DNA from: Cellvibrionaceae bacterium
Lineage (GTDB): Bacteria > Pseudomonadota > Gammaproteobacteria > Pseudomonadales > Cellvibrionaceae
Direction: 5' to 3'
Assembly: GCA_024707385.1 (NCBI GenBank)
Contig: JANPZW010000004.1
Span: 124,001 to 188,000 of the forward strand
DNA length: 64,000 nucleotides
The notes beneath the pieces were generated by a model that worked only from the letters and a program-made list of their open reading frames with translations, made no database searches and was not told the DNA's origin. The translations under genes and the position numbers were made by a program. Shown here piece after piece: positions 55,857-64,000 of this stretch (position 1 is the stretch's first letter; each line of letters opens with the position of its first letter).

Positions 55857-57027
55857 GGTGTTTAACGCACACCGCCCATTGATGGTGGGCCAGGAGTTTT
55901 TGGCTGAGCAAGTCGCGACGACACAGCCGGCGGACGGCCTCGGGCAGATTTACCAGGTCCCGACCATAGCTACCGAAGGTAAAGCCGAGCCGGTGCCACG
56001 CGCTTTCGGCGCTTATTGCGGCTTTTTGAATATGAAGTGCGACTGTGTCTTCGTCATATTTGGGATAGGCACGTAGAAAAATCGCGGCCAGCTCAGACAT
56101 GGCGAACGTTTGGCGGGTGAGCGCCGACGGATGACTGCATCGCGATACGACGGATGTCTGATGTTGGCCGAAAATAAAAAAGACAAAACTCACCGCGTAT
56201 GAGACCCGCGCCAGAAGTCGTAGCGGCGCATCCGCACCATCACATTTCAGCGTTTTGAGCAGACGTTTTTTATAGTGTTTGTTGTTGACGTAGGAAAATA
56301 GCAAAGCGAGGGAAGTGCGATCAGCTTGCAGTTCCCAAGCTTGGCTCAAACGGTGACTGATTGGCCTTTTCCCTGGTGGCTCCGGTTTTTTCCGCGTTAA
56401 TTCATTTATGCCCATAAGACCACGTCGACCAGCCAATTCCGCATGTCCTCGTATCAAATGGGCGATCTCATGAGAAAGACAAAACAGCAGAGCGAGCTCA
56501 GCCAATTTGGTCGCCATCACCCGCTGCCAACGCGATGCCGGCAGAGTGCTGGTCAGCAGATTTTCAATATCCTGCTGCATCGCAGCTATATTGGGGGCTT
56601 TGCTGAGGGATTCTGGAAATATGCGTGGAGGATTTGCCTCTGGTGCGGCCCAGGAAAAGGGATTGGTCTGAGAGAGCAGATGCTGAAATACCACCTGCAG
56701 GAGAACTGGTAACGAATATGCAACCGCGATGTGATGAAATCCTCCTCCGCTCGCGGCGTAAGCTTGGGCATCGGGTTCGTTGATATATTCAATGGTGCAG
56801 CTCGCGGCAATATCCGGGCGGCCCGCCTCGCGGCAGAATTTGTCGAGCATTCGATAGGCGTTGCACTGAGGTATGGCGTAGAGCGCCTGAATATGTCGCT
56901 GCATAGTGGAGTAGGGGAATATCTGGATATCATTCTGGAAAAAATATTCGGCAAATGCGTGTTGTGCACTGAGGGAGGAGAACCCTCGGGTGACCTCGCT
57001 GAATTGTGACGAGCTGCTCTCAGTCAT
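55852..57027 (-). CDS. Uncharacterised HExxH metallopeptidase-like protein
   Basis: The 391-residue protein has the zinc motif LSHEIAHLIRGHAEL (His186, Glu187, His190) and, 42 residues later, WELQADRTS (Glu232 ... Asp236), the third-ligand ExxxD arrangement of gluzincins such as M48. This suggests an active zinc protease. The region 95-120 is hydrophobic (IAVAYSLPVLLQVVF), and 265-290 again (YAVSFVFFIFG), so it may be membrane-associated. I know no named family. Its start overlaps the end of the next upstream gene by eight bases, and a structured 80-base gap separates it from the acyl-synthase gene. Confidence 0.7.
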   Translation of the reverse strand: MTESSSSQFSEVTRGFSSLSAQHAFAEYFFQNDIQIFPYSTMQRHIQALYAIPQCNAYRMLDKFCREAGRPDIAASCTIEYINEPDAQAYAASGGGFHHIAVAYSLPVLLQVVFQHLLSQTNPFSWAAPEANPPRIFPESLSKAPNIAAMQQDIENLLTSTLPASRWQRVMATKLAELALLFCLSHEIAHLIRGHAELAGRRGLMGINELTRKKPEPPGKRPISHRLSQAWELQADRTSLALLFSYVNNKHYKKRLLKTLKCDGADAPLRLLARVSYAVSFVFFIFGQHQTSVVSRCSHPSALTRQTFAMSELAAIFLRAYPKYDEDTVALHIQKAAISAESAWHRLGFTFGSYGRDLVNLPEAVRRLCRRDLLSQKLLAHHQWAVCVKHR

Positions 57028-57891
57028 AATCCTGCGTCGGCGGCTTGATCAAAAAATCTGTGCGAAACAAGAGCCTGCCTTTGTTGATAAGTGCGACACA
57101 GAGTTCGATTAAAGATCTCAGATCTTCATCGGCAAGGCGTTGATCGCCGTCCGTACTGGCGAGTTCGCTTGCAGGAGGGTCAAGGGTTGATATGGCGTAA
57201 AGGCTGTAACAACCGATTTTTTCGGGGATATGGAATTTGTCTTCATGAAGATCAGGAATATGCAGCACACCATTTGTCAAACGAGTGTCCGGCTGGTAAA
57301 TGGTAGGTGCGAGAATTTGGCAATGATCACTCGGGTCAATTAAAAAAATTAGGCCATGGCCTTTGGTCGGCGGATGAAAGCGTATCCTCACACGATCATC
57401 CCCTTGAAATCGCCAGTTGATCGGATGGCGTGCACCGCGACGAAAGGCCAGCATGGCATTTCTGCGCTCCACATCAAAACTGATGGCGCTGACGCCATCA
57501 CAAGTAGGTAGTTGGCGCAGTTGATCGATCAACAGAATTTTTTTTCCGATTCGTGCCGACCAGATAATAGGCCCTGGGCTTGGTACTCCGAAGTCGCGCG
57601 GATCTTGAATTCGGCAAAATCGCAATATTGCCAGGTGGCGGGCGACAGACTGAGCGCCTCGCACAATTCCTCCACATAAGGTTGGCGCGTTTTCCAATAA
57701 TCAGGTTTGTCGCTGCTCAGGTATTGGTTGAGGTTATCCTGCGCTCGCTGATAATCCTGGTGGAATAAGCGCAGAAATTCCGGCATGCGCGTGAGAATGT
57801 ATTTGACCGGCATGCGCTGGAATTCCCGCATGTCCAGATTGTGTTCGGCGCACCACCGGAGCTTCTGGCGGCGAAGTGATGGACTTTTCAT
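57020..57891 (-). CDS. Uncharacterised protein upstream of the metallopeptidase (frameshifted)
   Basis: I do not recognise this product of about 290 residues. The first frame (MKSPSLRRQKLRWC, ILTRMPEFLRLFHQDYQRAQDN, YVEELCEALSLSPATWQYCDFAEF) is helical. The second (LLIDQLRQLPTCDGVSAISFDVERR, RVRIRFHPPTKGHGLIFLIDPSDH) is more strand-like; motifs are cited as SAISFDVERRNAML and HGLIFLIDPSDHCQI. The frames join at eight T (57538-57545); one more A on the coding strand gives ESEKKILLIDQL. It overlaps the metallopeptidase gene by eight bases, so the two are coupled, possibly as protease and partner. Confidence 0.6.
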
Positions 57892-58021
57892 CGTTATACC
57901 TCCTTGTCAGAACCTGTCAATCTTCCACTTATTTTCACGGTGCTGTAAACAATCTTTCATCGAATCGTCACACAGGAAATTTAGGCTCCGATTTGGCATC
58001 GAATCGTACTCAGGAGCTTAT

Positions 58022-59732
58022 ATGCTCAATATCGAGCAGGTTGTAATCAAAAAATTTCCCTCATTTGCCGCTCAGCCTGAGCTGCTGCGGCGACCCGCGG
58101 TCTCATTTCTGAAGAAGGTAATCAATGAGGATGAGGTCAACGAGTTCCTGGAGAAAAACCACACCTTAAAAAGCTTTGAATTCATTGATGCGGTTTTCGA
58201 ATATTTTAATTTCAGCTATTCGGTATCGGCCCGGGATCGCTCCAATATTCCCTCGGAGGGCGCTGTAGTGATTATCGCCAATCACCCGATCGGCTCTCTC
58301 GACGGTTTGGCGCTGCTCAAGTTGGTGGGTGAAGTGCGGACTGACGTGAAAATAATCGCCAACGATATTTTGCTGAATTTCAGCAATTTGCGAAATTTTT
58401 TCATTCCGGTCGATAACATGGGGACTGGCAGCGCGTTGCGCAGCTACCGAGCGGCGTTGGCGGCGCTGGAAAATTAAGAAGCGTTGATCGTCTTTCCGGC
58501 TGGGGAGGTTTCGCGTGCGTGCCCAATGGGGGTTCGCGACCCGCATTGGCGGACCGGTTTTTTGCATTTTTCCCGCAAGACCATGGCGCCTCTTCTGCCG
58601 ATTCATGTGGAAGCAAAAAATTCACTGCTGTTTTATGGCGCTTCCATGGTGTTCAAACCCCTTGGCACGGCTCTCTTGGCTCGCGAAATGTTCAACAAGC
58701 GCTCGCGCACCATTCGTTTCAATGTGGGGGAACCGATTCCGGCAAACCAATTGCTCACAGACGCACCTGCACGACCGGGTGCTGGTGAAAAGGCTGAAAA
58801 AACATTTGTATCAGATTGGCCGCAAGCGCAATCCGATATTTGAAACGGTTCGCACTATTGCACACCCGGAAGATCGCCAGGATTTGCAGAAGGAATTGCA
58901 GTGCGCCGAACTGCTTGGCGAAACTCGCGATCAAAACCGTATCTATCTGTTTGACGCATTTCCAGACTCAGCGGTGATGCGAGAGATCGGGCGGTTGCGC
59001 GAAGTTGCATTTCGCAAGGTTGGTGAAGGTACCGGAAACAAGCGAGATCTCGACAAATATGATCAACATTACCGCCATCTGGTGCTGTGGGATCGGGAAC
59101 GGCTTGAAATTGCCGGGGCCTATCGTCTGGGTGAAGGCAGACGTATTTTGCAGCAGTGTGGAGAGCACGGCTTTTACACGCGTTCGCTTTATACGTTTCA
59201 ACCCGAGTTGCACGACTATCTGAAGCAGGGAGTAGAGCTCGGCCGCAGTTTCGTCAACCCGGATTATTGGGGCAAACAAAGTCTGGATTATTTATGGCAA
59301 GGGCTCGGAGCCTATCTGAAAACCCGTCCAGAGGTGCGCTACCTTTTCGGGCCCGTCAGCATGAGTGCGAATTATCCGAGCTATCTGATGGATGCGCTGG
59401 TGTATTTTTATCAACGCTTTCACGCGTGCAATCAGTTGTTGGTGACCGCTCATCACCCTCACCAGCTGTCTTTTGATCGGGCTCGCCAGTTTGACAAGGA
59501 ATTTGGTGATCTCGACCGGGAGCAGGGCTTTGCTCTTATGCAGGGTATGTTTACCGCCAGCGGGTACAAGATTCCGATACTGTTAAAGCAATATGGCGCT
59601 CTGTATGAAGAAGATGGATTTCAGGCATTGGTATTTGGCCGCGACCCGGATTTTGGCGATTGCCTAGACGGTCTGTGCCTGGGTGATTTGAGCAAACTAA
59701 AGCCGAGTCGGCGCAGACGTTATATAAACTAG
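58022..59732 (+). CDS. OlsF-like bifunctional ornithine-lipid acyltransferase (in-frame stop and frameshift)
   Basis: The N-terminal half is a PlsC-type O-acyltransferase with IIANHPIGSLDGLALL (NHP...D motif), PVDNMGTGSA, FPAGEVSR and PIHVEAKNS. The C-terminal half is a GNAT-type N-acyltransferase (FDAFPDSAVMREIGRLREVAFRKVGEGTGN, KYDQHYRHLVLWD, ELGRSFVNPDYWGKQSLDYLW; cited as MREIGRLREVAFRKVG, HLVLWD and ELGRSFVNPDYW). The same fusion is known as OlsF, which makes ornithine lipids without phosphate. An in-frame TAA at 58475-58477 follows AALEN, and the frame shifts between 58757 and 58785. Repaired length is about 569 residues. Two lesions in one gene could mean a real pseudogene. AGGAG precedes the ATG. 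Confidence 0.82.
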
Positions 59733-59765
59733 AGTCTGCGCAATGGGGGTATCAGATTACAATAA

Positions 59766-59781
59766 GGCTCCTTGCGGAGCT
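59766..59781 (-). terminator. Weak candidate hairpin between the OlsF-like and FimX-like genes
   Basis: GGCTCC/GGAGCT with a TTGC loop (one G-U pair), followed on the minus strand by TTATTG. It lies downstream of both convergent genes. The T-run is poor. Confidence 0.3.
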
Positions 59782-59789
59782 GGGATGGA

Positions 59790-61896
59790 TCAGCTTTCAG
59801 TGTCGAAATCGTAATCCATCGATTCTGCAGGCCCTTGCAGATAATATCCCTGGATATAGTGCACGCCCGACTGCCACAGTTTTGACAGCACGCTCGCGTT
59901 CTCCACGAAAGGTACGATGGTGATTTTTTCGTGTTCATGAATCTGGCTGACCAGCGTCCCTAACGCTTCGGGCTCGCCGCCGCCATTCTGCAGTTCCTGT
60001 GTGAAAGAGCCATCCACTTTTATGTACAGAGCAGAAACGTGTTCGAGAGCACTGAATGGGTTGAGCGCGCAGCCGAAGTGGCTGATGCTGCATTCACAGC
60101 CCAACGCCTTCACTTGCGAGGTGAAAGACTTGGCGATGTTCAGGTGATCATTGATGTCATTTTCCTGCAGCTGAAAAATAATTGCCTCGGGCGGCAGTTT
60201 GGCTGCCTTAAAGGCGACGCCGAGCCAGGGCGGCAAAGTGGTGTCCTTGAGGGATTCTCTGCTGAGGTTGATGATCAAGCGCGTATTATTGCCGGCGGCG
60301 CGGTGCTGCGCGAGCAGCTTGATGGCTTCCAGAATTACCCAGCGATCAATTTTGGTGGTCGCCCCAATCTCCGCCGCAACATCGAGAAATTCATTGGGCG
60401 ACATGCCCGAATTATCCTCGTCCACCATCCGCAGCAGCACTTCATAATGCTCTTTGTCCGAACCGCGCAGACTGAGAATCGGCTGAAACAGCAGGCGGAA
60501 TTTGCCGCGGTTCAGAGCGTTCTGCACCATCTTGGCAATTTCTTTCGCAGAGCGTCCACTCTTGCCAGCCTCCACTTCTTCTTCAAAGGTGGTCGCGACT
60601 ACATTCTTGTCTTTCTGCGCCCTGGTAATCGTCAATTCCAGGGCTTTTAACGCGTGCGAAACCGGAGTGTCGGAGGTGCTTGTGGTCTCATTGATGATGG
60701 CAATACCCACATAGTAGAGAAATTGCAGTGTCGCGCCATCGATATCGACAATCTGGCTGCGCATGGTTTTGGCGATTTCCTCGCCGCGCTTTTGCGCGTC
60801 ATCTACATTGATTTTGGGGATCAGTAGCATGAATCCCGCTTCGTTGAAGCGGCACAGGGTTTCGCCGTTCTTCACCAGAGCTTTCGCCTGAGCTGCGATG
60901 GTGCCCAGCACTATATCAGCCGAAGCAAGCCCCATTTTTTGTTGGACCGTTTCGAGGAAGTCAGTCATGGCGATGTACAGCAGTGCGCCGGTGGTGTGGT
61001 TGCTGATGGCGTCGTCGACGGTCCCTTCCAGCTTTTCGATCAGATAGTTTTTGTTGTGGAGACCCGTTACCAGGTCCTGGTGGCGGATTTGTTGCAGTTG
61101 CGCTTCCAGTTCGCTGTTGTCGGTATTGTTGGCGCGGACAACGAACTGAATACACATTTCGTCTTCGTACTGGGATTTGCGCACCTCAACATTGAGGGCT
61201 TTTTTTGCCGTGTTCGCGGGTTTCCGCCTGAAAGGCCAGCTTGCTGGTTTCCACTTCACTGCCGCGCAGCATGAATTCTTTGAGAAAATCCTTAACCCGA
61301 TCCTGATCGCGGTCATCCACCATGTCGATAACTGGCATGCATTCGAGATCATCGCGCGTGCGGAAACCCAGCAGTTCGGCGAAGGACTGGTTGGTGTAAA
61401 GGAACATGCCGTCCTGAACAAACGCGATGGCATCGCGGGAGCTGTCCAGCAGTTGCTGGTTGCGGCGTTCGATTTCTTTATAGCGGCGCTCCGCCAAGCG
61501 CTGCTGAGCGCGATTTTCGCGGTTGACCAGTTCGCGGTTGATCACCTGAAGCAGATGCTGATCTTCATCCAAACGCACCACGTCTACCGCACCGTGTTTT
61601 ATTCCTTCGACCACGGGGTGTGAGCCTTCATCGTCGGTCAGCAGAATCAGCGGGACATCTTTCGCGAGGCGGCGGATTTGTTTGATGGCGTTGGCCGGAG
61701 ATACGTTTTGCGTCGTGTCGAGGCCGATGATGAGATCCCAGGATTGTTCTTGCAGGAGTTTTACAAGAGCTTCCTCGCTTTCAACGTGCTGCGCCCGGGT
61801 CGGTCTGCCGGCATTGTTCAGCATGCTGATGAGGCGCTCTGCTTCGGAGCGTGAATCGTTGAGTATCAGTAGTCGTACGGTCGAGTTGGAGGTCAT
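59790..61896 (-). CDS. fimX: FimX-like REC-PAS-GGDEF-EAL protein with degenerate motifs (frameshifted)
   Basis: The order is a receiver-like domain (RLLILNDSRSEAERLI, VPLILLTDDEGSH), PAS (SSRDAIAFVQDGMFLYTNQSFAELLGF, cited as NQSFAELLGF), degenerate GGDEF (CRFNEAGFMLLIP at the GGDEF position) and degenerate EAL (EVLLRM, ISHFGCAL in place of DDFG, QGYYLQGP). EAL reads EVL, as in Pseudomonas FimX, and the catalytic Asp pair is absent, so it should bind c-di-GMP but not make or degrade it. FimX controls type IV pili. The frame breaks in seven T at 61200-61206 (one A too many). Repaired length is about 701 residues, close to FimX. The PilZ-like gene is upstream. Confidence 0.82.
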
Positions 61897-62065
61897 ACCA
61901 CTTCTATTGTTATGGTAGGAGCGGACGGCCGCTCGGCGCATCCCCCTGTGAATTTGATGGCAACTGCGTGCCCTACAGGGATCTGGAGTAAGCACAACAG
62001 TTTACTGAAATACCAAGTATAGTCCTAGCCTGCGCAGGTGCCGGCGCTGTCGTGCAATCCTCCCA

Positions 62066-63758
62066 TCAGAGGTCGGCTGCATCACTGGAAAGTGTTTCAA
62101 AGCTGAACAATTTAAATTTACTAGTCGCGAATACGCATTTATTCAAGCGCACGTCGATCACACTATCTTCCTGCTTGAGCTTTACGCGCACATTTTCCTG
62201 GAAGGGTACAGACGCCGTGAGGAGGCTGGGAGGTTGGTCCGCCATATTTGGGGTGGGGATGTGGATCGCGCGCATATAGTCGGAATATCCGCCCATATCA
62301 AAAACGCACGCGGCGCCGTAAGGCACAGGCTGATGCGTCAGCAGCTGGATGCCGAGCTGCGAACCACCCTTCAATTGTTTGATCCAGCGTACCACTCCGA
62401 CGCTCCAGACGCGTCGATCCGGTTCGCGCAAGCCGATCAATTCGCCCGCCTCGATTCGGCTCGTTGGTAGATCACCTTGCCAGAATAAACAGTATCCGCC
62501 GGCGCTGGAGTTCTGCAGCAAGACACGAAATACGGTCTGGCGCGCCGCTCGGGGCGTGGCTATATCTTTTTTGCCGCTCATGCTGGCGATTAGTGCATCG
62601 AATCCGCCCGACAGAAATGACTCGCCGAAAATCTCCTCCTTCGGGTTGATGAACTGATCGAATTCAACGCCGCCGCACAATTGGTAGTGACTGTCGATCA
62701 CGCCGACACACACCTCCACTTCAGTGTCGATCCGCCGGCGCTCCTGGTGGCGCTGCGCCGGATTGCTCCAGCAGTGCAACATATGTTCGGCGAGACTTGC
62801 CGGCATATCGGTGGGGATGGAGATGGAAGGTGTTTGGTTCAGCCAGTCCGGGCCGCTCGCCTGTTTGCCGCCACTTAATTTGCTGAGCTGGTTCACCAGA
62901 GTGTGAAAATCCAGTTCGAGCACTCTGTGATTCGGATTGCCGTCATAGCGGCTTTTGGTTACGGGTCCGTTGTCCTGATGCAGATCCACCAGGAACAGAT
63001 TGCTTCTCTTCGGTGGTGGCCGAAGGCAGCAGTTTGATCAACCGGACCCAGCTCTCCAGCGCGCGGAAAGCGACCGCTATATCGTATTGCGCCAATTGAT
63101 TGGGCCGGACACTCGCCAGTGCCAGCAAGCGCGCATAGAGGTCTGTGATGGTAAGTGACGCGCTGCCGTTGGCGACTGGCGCCGACTGGGTGTGCAGATC
63201 GTAATATTCAGCCACCTGATAAAGCGCGTGGGCGCGCTGCCACATGCTCGGCGGAATGGCGGTGTACAGCTGATAGGCACGTAGCATCAGCAGGCTGAGC
63301 GCGCTCAGCGCGCGATAAAGACAGTTGAGCAACAGCTCGCGCTGGGTCGGCTTCAGCTTTTTCTGTTGCACCAACTCTTTGGAGCAGAGGGTATAGCCGT
63401 CGAGAAGATGTTTTTGCAACGCCTGAGCGAGGAGGGCGGTTTTCTGCGCAGGCTCGGGAAGAATCAATGGTTGTTGCAGAAATTCTTTGAGCAGACCCAG
63501 CAGGGATTGTTGCGTGACCGGCCAAAGCGCCTCGAGCATGTCGTAGCGGGTTTTGGTATCGGTTTTGAGGTGGCCAACTTCTGGGACCGCATCGTATAGC
63601 TGGATACAGGTGTTTTTCACCTGCGTCAGTTTGAGGTCGTCAACCCAGGTTTTAACCTTGAGCAGCTTGTTGCTTTCGCAAAAGCTCAGCAGGTCGATGT
63701 CCTGCGGCGGCAACTTGAATTGTGAAAGACCTAAAATCGGCTCGAATAAATGACTCAT
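62066..63758 (-). CDS. Atypical PilZ-like protein next to FimX (frameshifted)
   Basis: The N-terminal 260 residues are helical (SCESNKLLKVKTWVDDL-type region, ILPEPAQKTALLAQALQKHL, AYQLYTAIPPSMWQRAHALYQVAEYYDL) without a known domain. The C-terminal half has the two PilZ c-di-GMP marks: QERRRIDTEV (RxxxR) and, later, LQNSSAGGYC ([D/N]xSxxG), with a longer insert than usual between them. The frame is lost at 63004-63005 (one extra T; AAGC for AGC on the coding strand), joining TTEESNLFLVDLHQDNGP. Total length is about 563 residues. It is followed by the FimX-like gene in the same direction, so they may act together on pili or motility. Confidence 0.72.
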
Positions 63759-63881
63759 TAAAAGACCTATTTGCCATCCTGGCTATGGTTAACTCGTTAT
63801 ATTGTCGGCGGTCCAACCGACTGGCAAGGGCACTGTCAATCGGAGCTTCCTACAAGTATAGACTTGTGTTCCAGTTCCCAC

Positions 63882-63998
63882 TTACGCCGGGGATACGGGA
63901 GTTTTGGAGCCCTCATGAGGTGTTTCCCTTACCAGTTTCGGTACCAAGTAGCCCGGTAGGAGTGTCAGCAGTTCTCCGTACAGGGTCTTTGCATCCTC
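63882..63998 (-). CDS. Possible C-terminal end of a gene running in from the right edge
   Basis: The minus strand reads 38 residues to TAA at 63882-63884, including LYGELLTLLPGYLVPKLVRE. The composition is protein-like, but there is no family signature and the rest of the frame is outside the window. Chance cannot be excluded. The other 120 bases up to the PilZ-like gene have no supported feature. Confidence 0.28.
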   Translation of the reverse strand, partial: EDAKTLYGELLTLLPGYLVPKLVRETPHEGSKTPVSPA

Positions 63999-64000
63999 AT

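Noticed and set aside
1..64000. tRNA, rRNA, CRISPR arrays, insertion sequences and prophage
   Set aside because: I looked for cloverleaf cores, CCA ends, regularly spaced repeats, transposase and integrase motifs and saw none.

Overview
The window reads as chromosome of a Gram-negative gammaproteobacterium, most like the plant-polysaccharide-degrading Cellvibrionaceae (Cellvibrio, Saccharophagus, Teredinibacter). Supporting signs are housekeeping blocks in a Pseudomonas-like order (phoB-phoR beside ubiA, oxyR-recG, engB-cytochrome c4-dsbA, hemC-hemD-hemX-hemY), a secreted GH11 xylanase with a 43-serine linker, a CBM2 protein and a GH67 alpha-glucuronidase. The assignment is inference from gene content; no 16S or other rRNA, tRNA, CRISPR array, insertion sequence or prophage was seen.

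Layout. 0-16 kb: C-terminus of an outer-membrane barrel protein, a FemAB-like acetyltransferase, phoR/phoB, ubiA, rhlE, an HU gene, a dicarboxylate symporter, the leftward oxyR-recG-HDOD block, an epimerase, engB, a cytochrome c4, dsbA and a lone receiver protein. 16.5-25 kb: a GntR regulator with a sugar transporter, then a Gld-type ABC export operon (ATPase, permease fused to GldG, DUF4340 protein). 25-33 kb: a Do-type periplasmic protease, an ArsN2-like acetyltransferase, a TlpA-like thioredoxin, mtgA, and a nitrate-type ABC importer behind a candidate sigma-54 promoter. 33-43.5 kb: small membrane proteins, an osmC remnant, argE, a GspE-like ATPase, an AstE-like peptidase and hemCDXY. 43.7-53 kb: a CBM2 protein, a drug-type MFS transporter, then a glucuronoxylan group (GH11 xylanase, Gfo/Idh oxidoreductase, GH67).

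53-64 kb is the most unusual part. A leftward block holds an unknown protein, an HExxH metallopeptidase, a LuxI/FeeM-type N-acyl synthase, a SAM methyltransferase and a LuxR-type receptor with an altered ligand pocket, with several dyad repeats around it. This could be a signalling system that does not use a classical acyl-homoserine lactone. It is followed by an OlsF-like ornithine-lipid acyltransferase and a FimX-like c-di-GMP protein paired with an atypical PilZ protein.

At least fourteen indels, plus one in-frame stop, interrupt otherwise intact genes, including the normally essential hemC. Most lie in short homopolymer runs, so sequencing error is more likely than gene decay. I annotate each of these as one CDS over its full span and give the position of the lesion.
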